This document shows positions 21,419-32,786 of a stretch of DNA of 64,000 nucleotides, piece after piece. The position numbers and the translations under genes were made by a program. The DNA is from Coenobita brevimanus (Eukaryota; Arthropoda; Malacostraca; Decapoda; Coenobitidae). The notes under the pieces were generated by a model. The model saw only the letters and a program-made list of their open reading frames with translations. It was not told the origin of the DNA and ran no database searches. The stretch is taken from assembly GCA_032717465.1 (NCBI GenBank), contig CM064671.1:51989998-52053997 (forward strand). The letters are read 5' to 3'. The first letter of the stretch is position 1. Every line of letters starts with the position of its first letter.

Positions 21419-21940
21419 TGTAGACAATATACAGGCACTAGTATATATCTCATAACACAATGTAGAGGATGTAGTGTGTGCTGGAGACATACACAGCTTC
21501 TCTCTAGGCATGTCAATCCACATAATGTCTATCCACAATCTTGTTGTCCCAGACCATCAAGAATCCTTAACATATGATGTATCTCAAACAGTCTCTTAGT
21601 CTAGACAACCAAGAATTTCATGACGTATTCAAACACGTGGAGTAACCTGCCATAGTCGGTTAGTCCACATCCATGCAAATCTACCAGACACTACATCACA
21701 CACACACACACATATACTCCAAGCTATACATAATGTCAGAGAGATTTCTTTCAGGTCAGAAGGGGTTAGAGAAGGCCCGAGAACACATTCAGGGCGGAGG
21801 GAGGAGATAGGGTCACCTAGGAGGCTTTGCCATCACGCTATGTTATGCTGTAAATCACAGTGCGATATAACTGTACAATAAACTCCGTAACCCCAGAGTT
21901 GCTCTGTAACTCACCTCACTTATGATACACAAAGGGGGAA

Positions 21941-22028
<88 letters not shown>

Positions 22029-22300
22029 CTTCACTCTGGCCGATGACACACCATTTTACTAAGCAGCGGCAAGTTCAAGCCATACTACGTCTCACAACTT
22101 TATTCTGGCAGTGCTCCGACGATCTACAACCAACCTACCCTATCTCCCTACAAGTACCTTACGACTACGTTAAGGGAGATTGGTGGTGAGTGGAGAAAAT
22201 TACTGCAATCAAACCACGGATTACGAGATTATACAATGATAAAATACGTCATCGAGATTGGTGATAAGCAGTAATAACGAACCAACTACGATAAACTACA
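21419..22300. repeat. Right terminal direct repeat
   Basis: Uninterrupted 882-bp copy of the left repeat, beginning TGTAGACAATATACAGG and ending CTACA. It contains a pure (GA)n run at 21943-22024. It differs from the left copy by many substitutions and small indels, so the element is old. Confidence 0.8.
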
Positions 22301-22310
22301 CTATTAAGAC

Positions 22311-25300
22311 ACAAGACTCTACGTGCCAACTGTGGCAAGCCAAGGCGAATGTGTATTATTCCATGACACACTGGCAAAATGATCAACAAGCAACTTTGCA
22401 ACAACGAAAGGATCAGCCACAGCTCCACCAGCTGCAGATAAAACAGGAGGGGAGGGAATAGTAAATTTTCCTGAAATTCTCCTTACATGGTTCCACACTT
22501 GAGTGTGGGAAGTCCTCGGAATGAAGGAGGAAACATAACTCTGGGCCTCCCCCTCAGTGATGACGAACTCGAGAGAAGGTGAATCTTTTGTCTCATACTA
22601 AGGAACTGCACTCAGTTCCAAGGAACCAGATGTTTAGGAAATTGACCCCTCTTTCTTTGGAATGGAAATTAAATCTGTTGAGTGCAACACATCAGTGAAA
22701 AAGGACACCGCCTCAGTTAGTCAGCCAAACTCACAGACGGAAAAGCAATGGAACTTAATTCCCTGCAAAGTGGCCAGTCAGCCTTCTCCAGAAGCCAGCG
22801 AAGAAGACGAGGCCGAGTTCCACCTGCACGCGCAGTTAAGTGTAATGGAAAATGGTCACTGCCATACAGGTCTGGCAACACACCCAAGTTAAAATATCCC
22901 AGTTAAAATCTAAAACAGCATCAGCTGAGCATAAGACCAAATTGATGGCAGTAAAAGTTCCAGTCGGGCCATGGAAAAAAGCCATTTATTAGAGTTTAAA
23001 ATGTCCAACTCCTCATCTTCCACTAAAGAGGCCAGCATATCACCCTGAGGGTTGGCCTCACTGTTACCCCATAGTGGATGATGACCATTCACATCTTCTA
23101 GCAACAGAAAGGGAGAAGGAAGGCCATGAAGAAGGCATTCCAGATCTGCCCTTTCAACTGTAGCACTAGCAGGAAGGTAAATACTGCAAACCATATACTG
23201 TCAATGTAAAAACATCTGGAGAGTAACAGCCTGCTGGGGACCAGAAATGTCCAGATGACTATATCGAACATCTTGCTGAAGGATGATAGCAGCACATCCA
23301 TGATGACCTTGGCCCAGCACACGATCAGAATAAAAGGCATAGTAGCCACAAGGATCGAAAGGAACAGCATCACCAATCATGATCTCCTGGATGTACATGT
23401 GTAGAGAAGTAAAATGAGAAACTAGATGACACAGTTCCACATAGTTAGCACGTAAATTCCGATAATTCCACTGGATGATAGACTCCACAGTGGAGGGATA
23501 ATGATGTTTTAAGTGTGGGACTGTACACCTGACAAGTGAGCGGGTTTGGACTGATGCTTAGGAAGGCCCTCGGGAAGAGGCTGCCTAGCACCAGAAACCC
23601 ACACTCTATGTCGAACATCTGAGGGCAAACGTGAGGACGTGGAAAAGGAAGTTTTACAACACTACCTCTGAGGTGGAATAATATTTGGCTTTGAATGTGG
23701 CTTGGAGGTTGCCTTGGGTGATGTATGACTGCCAGTGCCACCATCAGAAGCCCCAGAAGTTGAGGGAGTGTCTACAGGATTAGAACCCTGTGAGGATGAC
23801 ACTGTGCTTCAGAAATGATGTACCAATGGTTGACACAAGGTTTGACAACAGAGGCCTTAAATGGCTGGTCCTCAGGCTCAGAGGACTATAAAGAACCATG
23901 GTGACATTTGCTGGGAACAGATGGAGCCTCATTCACACTGGACATAGGGGAAGTAGGAGTCACTTCAACGTGTGCATCCACCACCACCACGGATGTGCGT
24001 AAACTATCAGCCAACAAAGTGGAGGCAGAAACAGTCAGAGCACAGGGTTGGCAAACACCATTCTCACATGCATTATTAATTGCAAGGGTAGCATCTGGCA
24101 AATCAGTAGGTGGGGAAAGTGGTGACTGTAAAAGGCCATGGCAACTTCTGCGACACAGAAATACATACAGGTGGCCCAGGAAGGACAGAAGCATAAGTAA
24201 CCCCCAAGATGAAAGAAGAGAGTCTTGGCCCTCTTTGCTTCAGGAAATGAAACCTTCTCATGGGTGCCAATGCTAAAAATTTCCTTTGCCAGGCAGTAGC
24301 AAGGACAGTTTTAAGAAAATTTAGCATGAGGTGGGAGTCCTGGACAATCACTGGTATAATTTGATCTGCCACAGGAGATACGGACACCAAGAAGGCAAGC
24401 CTGTGTGCACTGCAAAAACAGATAACATGGCCATACGCCTGACAGTGGAAACACTGCTCTAGGGTTGGAACATTGGGCATCACTGGAAGAGAAAGCCAAA
24501 CAAGTTTCATAGATGCAGGCAATGGCAAGGGGTCAAAGGTCAGGAACAGCATTGTTGTTGGGATCAGAACACCATCAATCTTCTTCTATATCCAGTCAAC
24601 CTTTACAAAATGTGAAGAGCATACTGCTTCCAATAATCGTGACCTAGGGTATCAGAGGAGGCCCAGGGAGTAAATGAGCTCCTTACACTGGTTAAAGGTG
24701 GTATAAGGTACCCAGGCCATACTGTGGCCAGAAACAAAGGTCAGAATCTAAAGACAGGAGCTCTCTTCTGGGGACTATTCCTCAATTAGAAGGTTACCAT
24801 CCCATTGGGTTGAGATTACAGCTTCATGGCAACAGGCAGAAACAATGGCATGATGCAAATCGAAAATATCCACATCCAGCACTGAGCCACCAGCAGAGGG
24901 ATTCAGCACTAAATACTTCATAAAGTTCTCCTCTCGCATCTTCTGGGCCAGACCTCGGAGCTAACCAACCCAATGTGACCTCCTCCCTGCCCCAGTTGAA
25001 CACTGGGGCAGAGGAGGAAATTCCCCTGGGGCCCAAAAAGACTCCAGAATAGATATTAGGGATGCAGAGTCGAAAGAATGGCCGGAACAGATGCGTCATG
25101 GTCAACATGATTTTTATTTAAAAGTTCTACAAGTAAACAAACAAAACTTCATTTGCCTCACCCACCCACCCACTATGGAGCCCAGCAAGGGGAAGTCATA
25201 TGCCAGGGACAACACAACTAGAGACCCCAGAAGTAGCAGGAGAGTATACACGGGTAGCCATCGGGAGACCTGGGCAAGGGTAACTCCAGGATGATAGGAG

Positions 25301-25745
25301 CCACCAGGTCCCCCAGTGCCCATTTGACTCTTGCCATCAAATGGCCAGCCGATTGACCGGGCCAGGCTGAACCAGATCACCCATCTAGCCAGAATGAGGG
25401 ACCAAATAGGTGTGTTCCTAGCTGCTGGGCACAGCATGCAGCATCATTCAAACTCCGGGACTCCCATCTCCCAGCATACGAGATGCCACACACGGCAAAC
25501 ACGTGGGGAGACAAAAACTCCATCCTAGATGGAATAAGGGTAGGAACAAGCAATATCACCAGCAGGCCTCCTCTATCCTTGATGTGGGGGGGGGGTGCTT
25601 GGTCCATGAGGCTGACAAATGCTCAACCCTACAAAGGTTGGCATGCCTCAAGCCCCTCCATCCATGTCAAGAAGACCCCCCTCAGCGCGGAAGAAGATAT
25701 GAACTCTGTACAAGAACCTGTACAAGAACCCAAGTGTCCTTGAGG
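22311..25745 (-). mobile_element. IN: 5' UTR, ORF1 and endonuclease part
   Basis: Minus-strand 5' half of the I-type LINE. The ORF1 remnant (about 25100-23900) has a CCHC zinc knuckle read as CFHCQAYGHVICFC near 24415-24455, followed by a Ser/Pro-rich stretch. The ORF2 endonuclease begins around 23480 with IIQWNYRNLRANYVEL and HMYIQEIM, continues with VLGQGHHGCAAIIL, and contains a GDFN-like LLEDVNGHHPLWG (about 23070-23110). The linker to RT reads ISGKFTIPSPPV and VAKLLVDHFASV (about 22370-22470). Frames are broken throughout. The start of the 5' UTR near 25745 is approximate, placed where LD homology stops. Confidence 0.82.
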
Positions 25746-25749
25746 TGGC

Positions 25750-26215
25750 TTTAGCTAGTGATCTAATGTGAAAGGTCTAACTGAGCATTCTGATATGCAA
25801 AATACTGAGAATTTCAATACTTTTAAAGAAAGGAGTGTCACCTGCATTGATCATAGGCATAAAACAATGTCTGTCTGCCTATTAGTAAAAAGGATATAAG
25901 TACACAGTACATGTATTTGGTTTTCCAAACATTAAATGAGACAGTGTTATATTGTCCCTATTCATTGATCTTATACTCATATAAGGCTTGATTTATGGAG
26001 ACTCCTGTGCTGTGTTGGTAGGTAGAGATACCAAACATTGTAAATCGGTGTTTAAATGTGAACAACTGTTGAAGTGTTGAGTTTTCTGCATTTATGTGAG
26101 TGGGATCATGGATGAAAGACAAAAATTCATTATTATGAATGAGGAACAGGGTTGGAGGGAGGACTGATCATTATGGCACACCAGATTAATTGAGTGCTAA
26201 CCGATTTTTTTATTT
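25750..26215 (-). mobile_element. LD LINE, central RT piece
   Basis: Minus-strand decayed RT. A degraded [14 protein letters not shown] box is read as SVLPPTLFLIHNNEFLS with in-frame stops (about 26130-26210). Then DPTHINAENSTLQQL stands for the YADDSTL box, NTVSFNVWKTKYM (about 25920-25960) is the FN..KT motif, and SIEILSILHIRM with HIRSLAKATSR (about 25755-25830) is the LLG/W..HI motif. It is collinear with the piece at 28555-28930, from which it is separated by the JK insertion. It stops where the IN 5' end begins. Confidence 0.75.
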
Positions 26216-26221
26216 TTATTT

Positions 26222-28550
26222 GCATGCAAGGAGGAAGGAACCAAAGGCAAGAAGACAGCAAGATTATTCCTTACAAGAAAAATAAAATCAAAATAACAAA
26301 ATGACTGATTCGAGAACCAATCATATTGATATGCCTGGACACACTGTAAAATACTGTAGATCATAGGCAGTAGGAAATAGAGACAGACGGTTTCAGAGCT
26401 GAGCTGATGGACTGGGAGTAACTGTTAATTCTTGTATTTGAGTGTTGGACAGAAAAGGGGTGAAAATTTGCTGCTAGACAGGTGCTACTTGCTCACTGTG
26501 GAGGTGGAGGGATACTGAAAGACAGTTATGAGGAGCAGTGAACACTGAAGTAGCGACAGGAAAATGAGATAAACATGCAACATTGCGGTGAAAAGATCGA
26601 TGTTGAAGGCAGCGAGTAAGAGAAGGAGAGTTACTGAGATGAAAAGCCGTCGATTACACCTTTTTGAGAAGAGCTACATGTGGGAAGCTTCCCCATACAT
26701 GAGAGTTGTACTCTAAACGAGGTTAAACATAACTCGTGTATAAAGTGAAAAACTGTCCAGGGGTACAGACGACACGGAGTTGGCTTACCACACCTAAACT
26801 CTTGGTAGCAGATTTTATAGAAGTAATATGATCTTTCCAAGAAAAATCACTAAAAAGTGAAGTCTCAAGTATGTTCAAAGATGATACTCGATTGTGCGGG
26901 ATATTATTGAAAACTACACAATAATCATGTGGTAGAATTTGACGAGTCAAAAGCTGTAAGAACTGAGATGTTGATGCATTAAAACCAATAAGAATAATTT
27001 TACCCCAATCAGAGTTATGAACCATGTCAGACATTAGGTGTGCCATGGCCTAGCCTCATCCCTACTTTGTTGATGAAACATCTGATATGGACGCTTGAGA
27101 AAGCAGATGAAAAGGTGAAGGGTCGCGTCAACAGCGTGTGAATGGATAGGTTTAGATATTCAGCTTAGGTTCTTGATGAAGAGAAGGAAGAGAGTTGGTG
27201 ATAGGAACACCACTATTGATGCCTGTAGGGGGAGAGCTGTTTTCGTTTATAGAACGACCAGAAAGGAAGCTAGAGATGCTGGCACAGACAGAAGGATAGA
27301 AACCATAAGAGTGCTCTTTGGAAAATAAAATCTTCTGTTAGATTTGATCGAAAGCCTTTGAAATGTCAAGTGCATAAAGCTTTGGCTAAAGTCCTGAAAG
27401 AAGGATGACCAGGGTTCTGAAATAAAGATGGAACATCGTCAGTGGAGTGTAGCTGGCGGAACCCATACTCTCGATAGAAAAGGTTGTGATAGGAAAGGTG
27501 CTTTATTATTATTATTATTATTATTATTTTATGAACAGATTAAAACATTATAATTACAGTACCAGTATGTTCAAGTACTTACGCGATAGTTAGTGGGCTG
27601 GGAATGGTCACCATTCTTTGGGACAGGCTAAATCAAAGCAAACTTTCAGCAAGAAGGAAAGGTACAAGCTGACAGACAAAAACGAAAGAGTTTATCTAGC
27701 CAGGGTGTAAGCACAGAAGCACAGTTCATGATGATAAAAGTAGAGATCCCGTCATGCTCATATGCCTTTTAAGTAATGAGGCCAGTGATGGCAGAAAATG
27801 TATCAGTTGAAGGTATTTTAATGTCAGTCAGAGGAGGGAAGTCACAGGGGAACAGCATCGAAATAATCTAAGGTATAACTAGTTCAGAAAGTATGCAAAA
27901 ACAGTTCTGTTTTTTTTTCAGTTGAAGAAACAGCTAGAGGCCCATCAGAGTGGAAAGGAGAAGGGGATGATGATGAAATAAATTTCTTAGAAGGGTTAGT
28001 GGCAAAGTGCCAGAAGGAAAGGGACGAATTTGAGTCAAAGAGTGTAGAGCATTTAGTATAAATGAAATTATTCTTAGCAGAGCGAAGAACAGACTTAGCA
28101 CGGTTCTGGGCAGAGACATAAAACAAATGAGATTTAGAGGTGGACTGGTTCCGGCAATTATTGTAGGCCTTTCCCTTGTTGTAGACAGCAATCGAACAAA
28201 CATGATTAAATCAGTTTTCTTTTGCATTAGTCATAAGATAAAAGAAATGAATGTATGCTTCCACGCCAAAGAGAATAACATTTGTAATGCACGAGGTACA
28301 CTTAGATGACTCTAAACCATGGAAGCCATAATCAAGGGAAAATAAAAAAATAAAAAAAACTGCCTGAAAGCCTCCGAATTAGCAGCCTCAAAATGCCACA
28401 GCTGTCACTTTTTGAGAGGGTACACAGACCTTACTGGAGCGATGGAACAGGTTAAGTGATAAGGTTGTGATAGTAGGAGGCTACCAGAGAGAAATGATTC
28501 AGAGCATAGGCAGAAGGATTAGTTGTAAGAAGAGGTCATGTATGTTGAAA
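26222..28550 (-). mobile_element. JK LINE, 5'-truncated decayed copy inserted in LD
   Basis: Minus-strand copy of the JK LINE, from within the endonuclease end (ESFNIHDLF near 28535) through the linker (FYVSAQNRAKSVLRSAKNNF, about 28030-28125), RT (degraded, 27060-27880) and thumb (MAHLMSDMVHNSDWGKIILI and FSWKDHITS, about 26800-27046). Its 3' untranslated end has GGTTCCTTCCTCC and an A-rich tail seen as the T-run at about 26205-26220. It has numerous stops and a small (TTA)n run at 27505-27530. It lies inside LD, whose RT continues on both sides. Confidence 0.88.
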
Positions 28551-28554
28551 CTCT

Positions 28555-28930
28555 CTTCTGTTGCTGAAATATGAGGAAACCAACGGAACAAATGACGATA
28601 ATCCTTAGGAAGAAAGTTTGCATACCAGGGGAGGATGCCACACTCTGTAGAAAGCTTTACAAATAATACGGTAATGCATGAGTTTCTCTATATTAGTCAA
28701 ATAACTGAAGGATTCTGTGAATAATGAGATGGTGTGCATCAACGGTGGATCTTTTATGGCGAAACTTGTACTGTTTGTCCCTAATCAGGTTAACAAAGTG
28801 CTTATTAATCCCTGACACACTGATTCTTTGTATGGTAGTTTACCTCCAGTTAACCATTCTTTTATAACCCATGTAAACTGGAACTGATATGAGGCCCGTC
28901 TGCAGGTGCCCCATACAGATCATTGTGACT
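28555..28930 (-). mobile_element. LD LINE, RT fingers/palm piece
   Basis: Minus-strand RT segment: INKHFVNLIRDKQYKFRHKR (the usual ..QYGFRHKRST motif) at about 28745-28810, then STVDAHHLIIHRILQLFD, and KAFYRVWHPPLVCKLSS (the [11 protein letters not shown] motif) at about 28600-28650. It is truncated where the JK copy starts, and the next RT motif appears beyond that copy at 26215. Confidence 0.78.
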
Positions 28931-28936
28931 TATATG

Positions 28937-29037
28937 AACGGATCTTGATATTAGCTCTCTGCTATCCAGTTTTTGTTGTTTCTCGAAGAAATTTGGGGGA
29001 TCCTGGCCTTTGGTTCTTTCTTTCTTGCATAAAAGTA
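28937..29037 (+). mobile_element. JK LINE, minimal 3'-UTR fragment
   Basis: About 100 bp on the plus strand match the last JK 3' untranslated sequence: GATCTTGA, GCTCTCT, TTTTGTT, then TGGCCTTTGGTTCTTTC and an end in ATAAAAG. It is an extremely 5'-truncated insertion. Confidence 0.65.
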
Positions 29038-29039
29038 TA

Positions 29040-29157
29040 GATTAATGATAATCTCAAATACTTTAACAAGATACGATAGCTGTGGGTCATTAATCAGAGG
29101 GATCAAAGGAACTTCCCTATTTGGAAATGGGTGGATATTGAAGTCTTTTCCAAGAAT
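29040..29157 (-). mobile_element. RT-like fragment, possibly LD
   Basis: Minus-strand open stretch FNIHPFPNREVPLIPLIND followed by LSYLVKVFEIIINLYF. It resembles the NYRPISLLP..SKVFE.IIN motif of reverse transcriptases. Position and orientation fit LD, but the piece at 28555-28930 seems to overlap the same motif, so it may come from another LINE. Confidence 0.35.
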
Positions 29158-31829
29158 ATGAAAGCGAAATTTGAACATGAGTTGTGGGTGTTTGTGAGTG
29201 CATATGGGCCTGGTAGTGAAAGGGATGAAGAAGAGAGGGAGTCTTTCTGGAATGATGTTGATGAGTGTCTGCAGAGTTTTGGAGCGAATGTGAATGTGGT
29301 AATGATGGGAGATCTGAATGCTAGAGTGGGAAATGTAGCAGTTGAAGGTGTAGTTGGTATGCATGGTGTGCCTGAAGAAGTGAAAATGGGGAACGAATGA
29401 TAGCGATGTGTGTTGAGCGAGAGATGGTGATTGGAAATACGCTGTTTGAGAAGAAAGATATTTATAAGTATACATGGGTGAGACAGGAGGGTGGAAGGGT
29501 TGTTGATAGAGCTTTGATGGACTATGTGGTTGTGTCTAGGAATGTAATAGGAAGATTGTTGGATGTGAGAGTTCTGAGAGGGGAGGGTGGAGGTATGTCT
29601 GACCACTACCTGGTGGAGGGAAAGTTAAGAGTAGGTAAGAGATGGGTGAGAGCTAGGAGGGTTAGGTGTGGCAGGGAGGTTTTGAAAGTGAGTGAGTTGG
29701 ATAAAAGAGAGAAAAAGATAGAGTATCAGGAGAAATTGAAAGATGAGTGGAACGCAGTGAAAGATCGGGAAAATGGCAGTGTGGAGGAGGAATGGCAGTT
29801 GTTTAAGAGTGCTGTGGTGGGGCATGCAGAAGAGGTGTGTGGTGTGAGACGTGTGGGTGGTGGTGTAAGAAAAGGAAGTGAATGGTGGTGCGAGGAAGTA
29901 AGTATGGCTGTTGCTGAGAAGAGATGTGCATATGAAGTGTGGCTGCAGAGGAAGGATGAGATGTCATATGAAAGGCATAAGGAAAAGAGGAATAGGGCGA
30001 GAAGGGCTGTGCGTGATGCTAAAGTGGCAGCAGATGAGAGGTGGGGTAGGCGGCTGACAGAGAATTTTCAACAGAATAAGAAAATGTTTTGGAAGGAGGT
30101 GAAAAGGGTGCGAAAGGGAGAGTCTGGGAAGGAAGAACGAGTAAAAGCAGAGGATGGAAGGATGTTAATTGAGATGGATGCAGTAAGGAAGAGATGGGCA
30201 GAGTATTTTGAAAGATTGTTAAATGTAGAAGAGGAGAGGGTGGCTGAGATTGTGGCGGATAGAAGGGTGCAAGGAATAAATGTGTTGGGAGAGTTGAATG
30301 ATTCTTTGATCATGAAGGAGGAAGTGGAGAAGGCAGTAAAGGAGATGAAAACAGGGAAAGCTGCAGGTATGGATGGGTGTGCTGTGGAATGCCTGAAGGG
30401 TGGTGGAGTGACTATTGTTGCCTGGTTAGTAAGATTGTTGAATGTGTGCCTTGTGAAAGGTATGGTGCCAATTGACTGGGCAAGTGCTTGTGTGGTCCCG
30501 TTATATAAAGGCAAGGGTGATAAGTATGAATGTACTAGCTTTAGGGGTATAAGGCTGTTGAGTGTTGTAGGTAAGGTGTATGGCAGAGTGTTAATTATGA
30601 GAGTCAGAGAGGGTACAGAGGGAGTGATTGGTGATGAGCAGTGTGGCTTTAGGAGAGGGAGGGGATGCGTGGATCAGGTGTTTGCTGTGAGACAAATGTG
30701 TGAAAAGTATTTAGCAAAAGGCAAGGATGTGTTTTGGGCATTTATGGATTTACAGAAAACGTATGATAGAATTGATAGGGAGGCTTTGTGGACTGTTTTA
30801 AGATTGTATGGACTTGATGGTAGGTTACTAAAAGGGGTGAAAAGTTTTTATGTAAATAGTACAGCGTGTGTAAGAGTGGGAAATGCTGTGAGTGATTGGT
30901 TTCCCGTGAGAGTGGGACTGCGACAGGGATGTGTGATGTCGCCTTGGTTGTTTAATATTTACATGGATGGTGTTGTAAGGGAGGTGAATGCAAGAGTTTT
31001 TGGTGGAGGTCTGAGTCTGGTGAATGTTGATGGTGGAGAGTGGAATCTGAAGCAGCTGCTGTTTGTAGATGATACTGCACTGGTGACTGATTCAGAGGAG
31101 AGATTGAGACAGTTGGTAGAGGAGTTTGGAAGGGTGTGTGAAAGGAGGAAATTGAAAGTAAATGAGAATAAGAGTAAATTGATGAAGTGTACGAGGTTGG
31201 TAGATGGTAGGGGGATGAATATAGTTTTGAATGGCGAGTTGCTTGAGAAGGTAGAGTGTTGTAAATATCTAGGGTCACATGTTGCTGTGGATGGAAGAAT
31301 AGATGCAGAAGTGAAGTTTAGAATAAATGAAGTAGGAAAGGTGCTGGGAGGAATGAAAAAAATGTTTAGATGTCGTTTGCTTAGAATGAATGTAAAGAGA
31401 AGGCTGTATGAGGGTGTTGTGGTACCGACTGCGTTATATGAGGCTGAAACATGGAATATGGGTGTAGCACAGAGGAAAAGTTTGAATGTAATGGAGATGA
31501 GGTGTCTGAGGAGTATGTGTGGAGTGACGCGTATGGATCAAGTGCGAAATGATGAAGTACGAAGGAGAACTGGAGTTGTTTGGGAGATGGCTGGTAGAGT
31601 TGAGCAGAGGGTGTTGCGATGGTTTGGGCTTATGGAGAGAATGGATAATGAGCGATTGGTGAAAAAGATAACAAGATCTGATGTGAGAGGTGTAAGACTG
31701 AAAGGAAGACCACGAATAGGATGGATGGACAGTGTGAAGAGAGCGCTGGATGCGAGAGGGATGTCTGTTGAGCAAGGAAGAGTGGCTGTGCGTGACAGAA
31801 ATAAATGGAGAGAAACTGTGAATGAATAA
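29158..31829 (+). pseudogene. RA endonuclease-reverse transcriptase, one frameshift
   Basis: The N-terminal part (29158-29400) has the endonuclease motif VVMMGDLNARVGN. A single missing base near 29371-29376 (CCTGAAG against CCTGGAAG in the sister copy) shifts the frame. The remaining 810 codons then run open from 29397 to TGA 31827-31829. They contain GGMSDHYLV (endonuclease end), GKAAGMDGCAVECLKGG, PLYKGKGDKYECTSFRGI, FRRGRGCVDQVFAVRQ, MDLQKTYDRIDREAL, GLRQGCVMSPWLF, a catalytic box FVDD (31062-31073, FADD in the sister) and the C-terminal RWFGLMERMDNERLVKK. An open frame of this length suggests fairly recent activity. Confidence 0.92.
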
Positions 31830-32152
31830 GTGATGACGCAGCCCTGAGGGGATATTCTCCCGCATTTGATCTGATCAGCTAGTCAGGTCAGGTGCGGGTA
31901 AGAGGATGGGTCTGTTATGATGTGGCAGGGGTAAACCAGTTCTATTGTCGGGCCCTGCTGCGGATGTCACTGATTGCATTGCGCAGTTGACCCTTGTGCG
32001 GTGTGGTGCGGCGAGGATCTGTCCGTTCTCCCCTTTGGGGCTAAGATGCGAATGTATGTGTTTGAATGAATGAGTAAATGGGGAGTGTGTCGTCCTGTCT
32101 CGGCTACCTCCCTTTCCTTGGGGGAAGCAGCCTAGGTATATAGATAGATAGA
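29158..32152 (+). mobile_element. RA: RTE-like LINE, plus-strand copy
   Basis: A 5'-truncated but well-preserved RTE-type element running from the endonuclease to a TAGA tetranucleotide tail (about 32138-32152). The 3' untranslated part (31830-32137) contains GGCTACCTCCCTTTCCTTGG and CCCCTTTGGGGCTAAGATGC. It shares almost all of this with the minus-strand RA copy at 59680-63270. Truncation is at about 29158, within the endonuclease. It has no ORF1, as usual for RTE. Confidence 0.93.
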
Positions 32153-32154
32153 TG

Positions 32155-32786
32155 AAAATCTATCTATCTATAGCCCGACGCCCTAATCCCGCAAAGGGTG
32201 GCTGCAGACAAAACGCCCCCAAGTCGCTCTGTCACCCACAATATGACTGCCCTACCCCCAGCTCACTCCCCCCTCCCTCATATACGTCTCAATTCCATCC
32301 ATCCACCTCATTCTCGGCCCCCCTTCCTCTCTCTCCCCCCACTTCACCTACATACACCCTCTTAGTCAGTCTTTCATTCTCCATTCTCTCTACATGTCTA
32401 GTCCACCTCAGTGTATTTCTCCTAATTTTCTCAACCACATCCACATCCACCCCACAACGTTCTTTCACTTTTTCATTCGTCAACCCGTCCCTCCATGTCA
32501 CTCCACATGCTCCTTTCAGGCAACTCATTTCCACTGCTCTCACTCTTGACTTGTTCCCGTCTAGCAAGGTTCACGCCTCGCTTCCATACGTCAGGGTAGG
32601 GATTACAATACTATCATGCAGTGACTTCTTAACTTCCATACTCACCTCCCTATTTCTCATCACCACTTTCAGCGAACCAACAACTTTCCTTCCCTGCTGT
32701 ACCCTTCTAAGCATTTCATCCCCAAAACTTCCATCCTTGCTCATCACACTACCCAAGTGTTTGAATGCACGATTATACATCGTCTG
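32155..32786 (-). mobile_element. RB: RTE-like LINE, 3'-end fragment
   Basis: Minus strand, with its TATC tail (32155-32172) facing the RA tail. The 3' block GGCTGCAGACAAAACGCC is followed by the C-terminal RT in two frames: FKHLGSVMSKDGSFGDEM, VQQGRKVVGSLKVVMRNREV, then SRVRAVEMSCLKGACGVTWR, KERCGVDVDVVEKIRRNTLR and HVERMENERLTKRVYV. It is 5'-truncated at about 32786, where LD reverse-transcriptase sequence resumes. A stop and frame change lie near 32570. Confidence 0.88.

Larger units (their letters stand above)
18310..22302. mobile_element. Non-coding element with ~0.9-kb terminal direct repeats
   Basis: The left (18315-about 19636) and right (21419-22300) ends are diverged direct repeats, each beginning TGTAGACA. 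The right copy ends ...ACTACA, giving LTR-like TGTAG/CTACA tips. The flanks ATTGAGAC (18302-18309) and ATTAAGAC (22303-22310) look like a diverged target duplication, and the IN coding sequence is contiguous if the element and one flank are removed. The ~1.8-kb interior has no gag or pol. No clear primer-binding site or polypurine tract was found. Non-autonomous LTR-like is the best label. Confidence 0.72.

Noticed and set aside
29397..31829. The 810-codon ORF as a host gene
   Set aside because: It contains endonuclease and reverse-transcriptase motifs, has a sister copy at 60-63 kb and a LINE tail, so it is an RTE retrotransposon.
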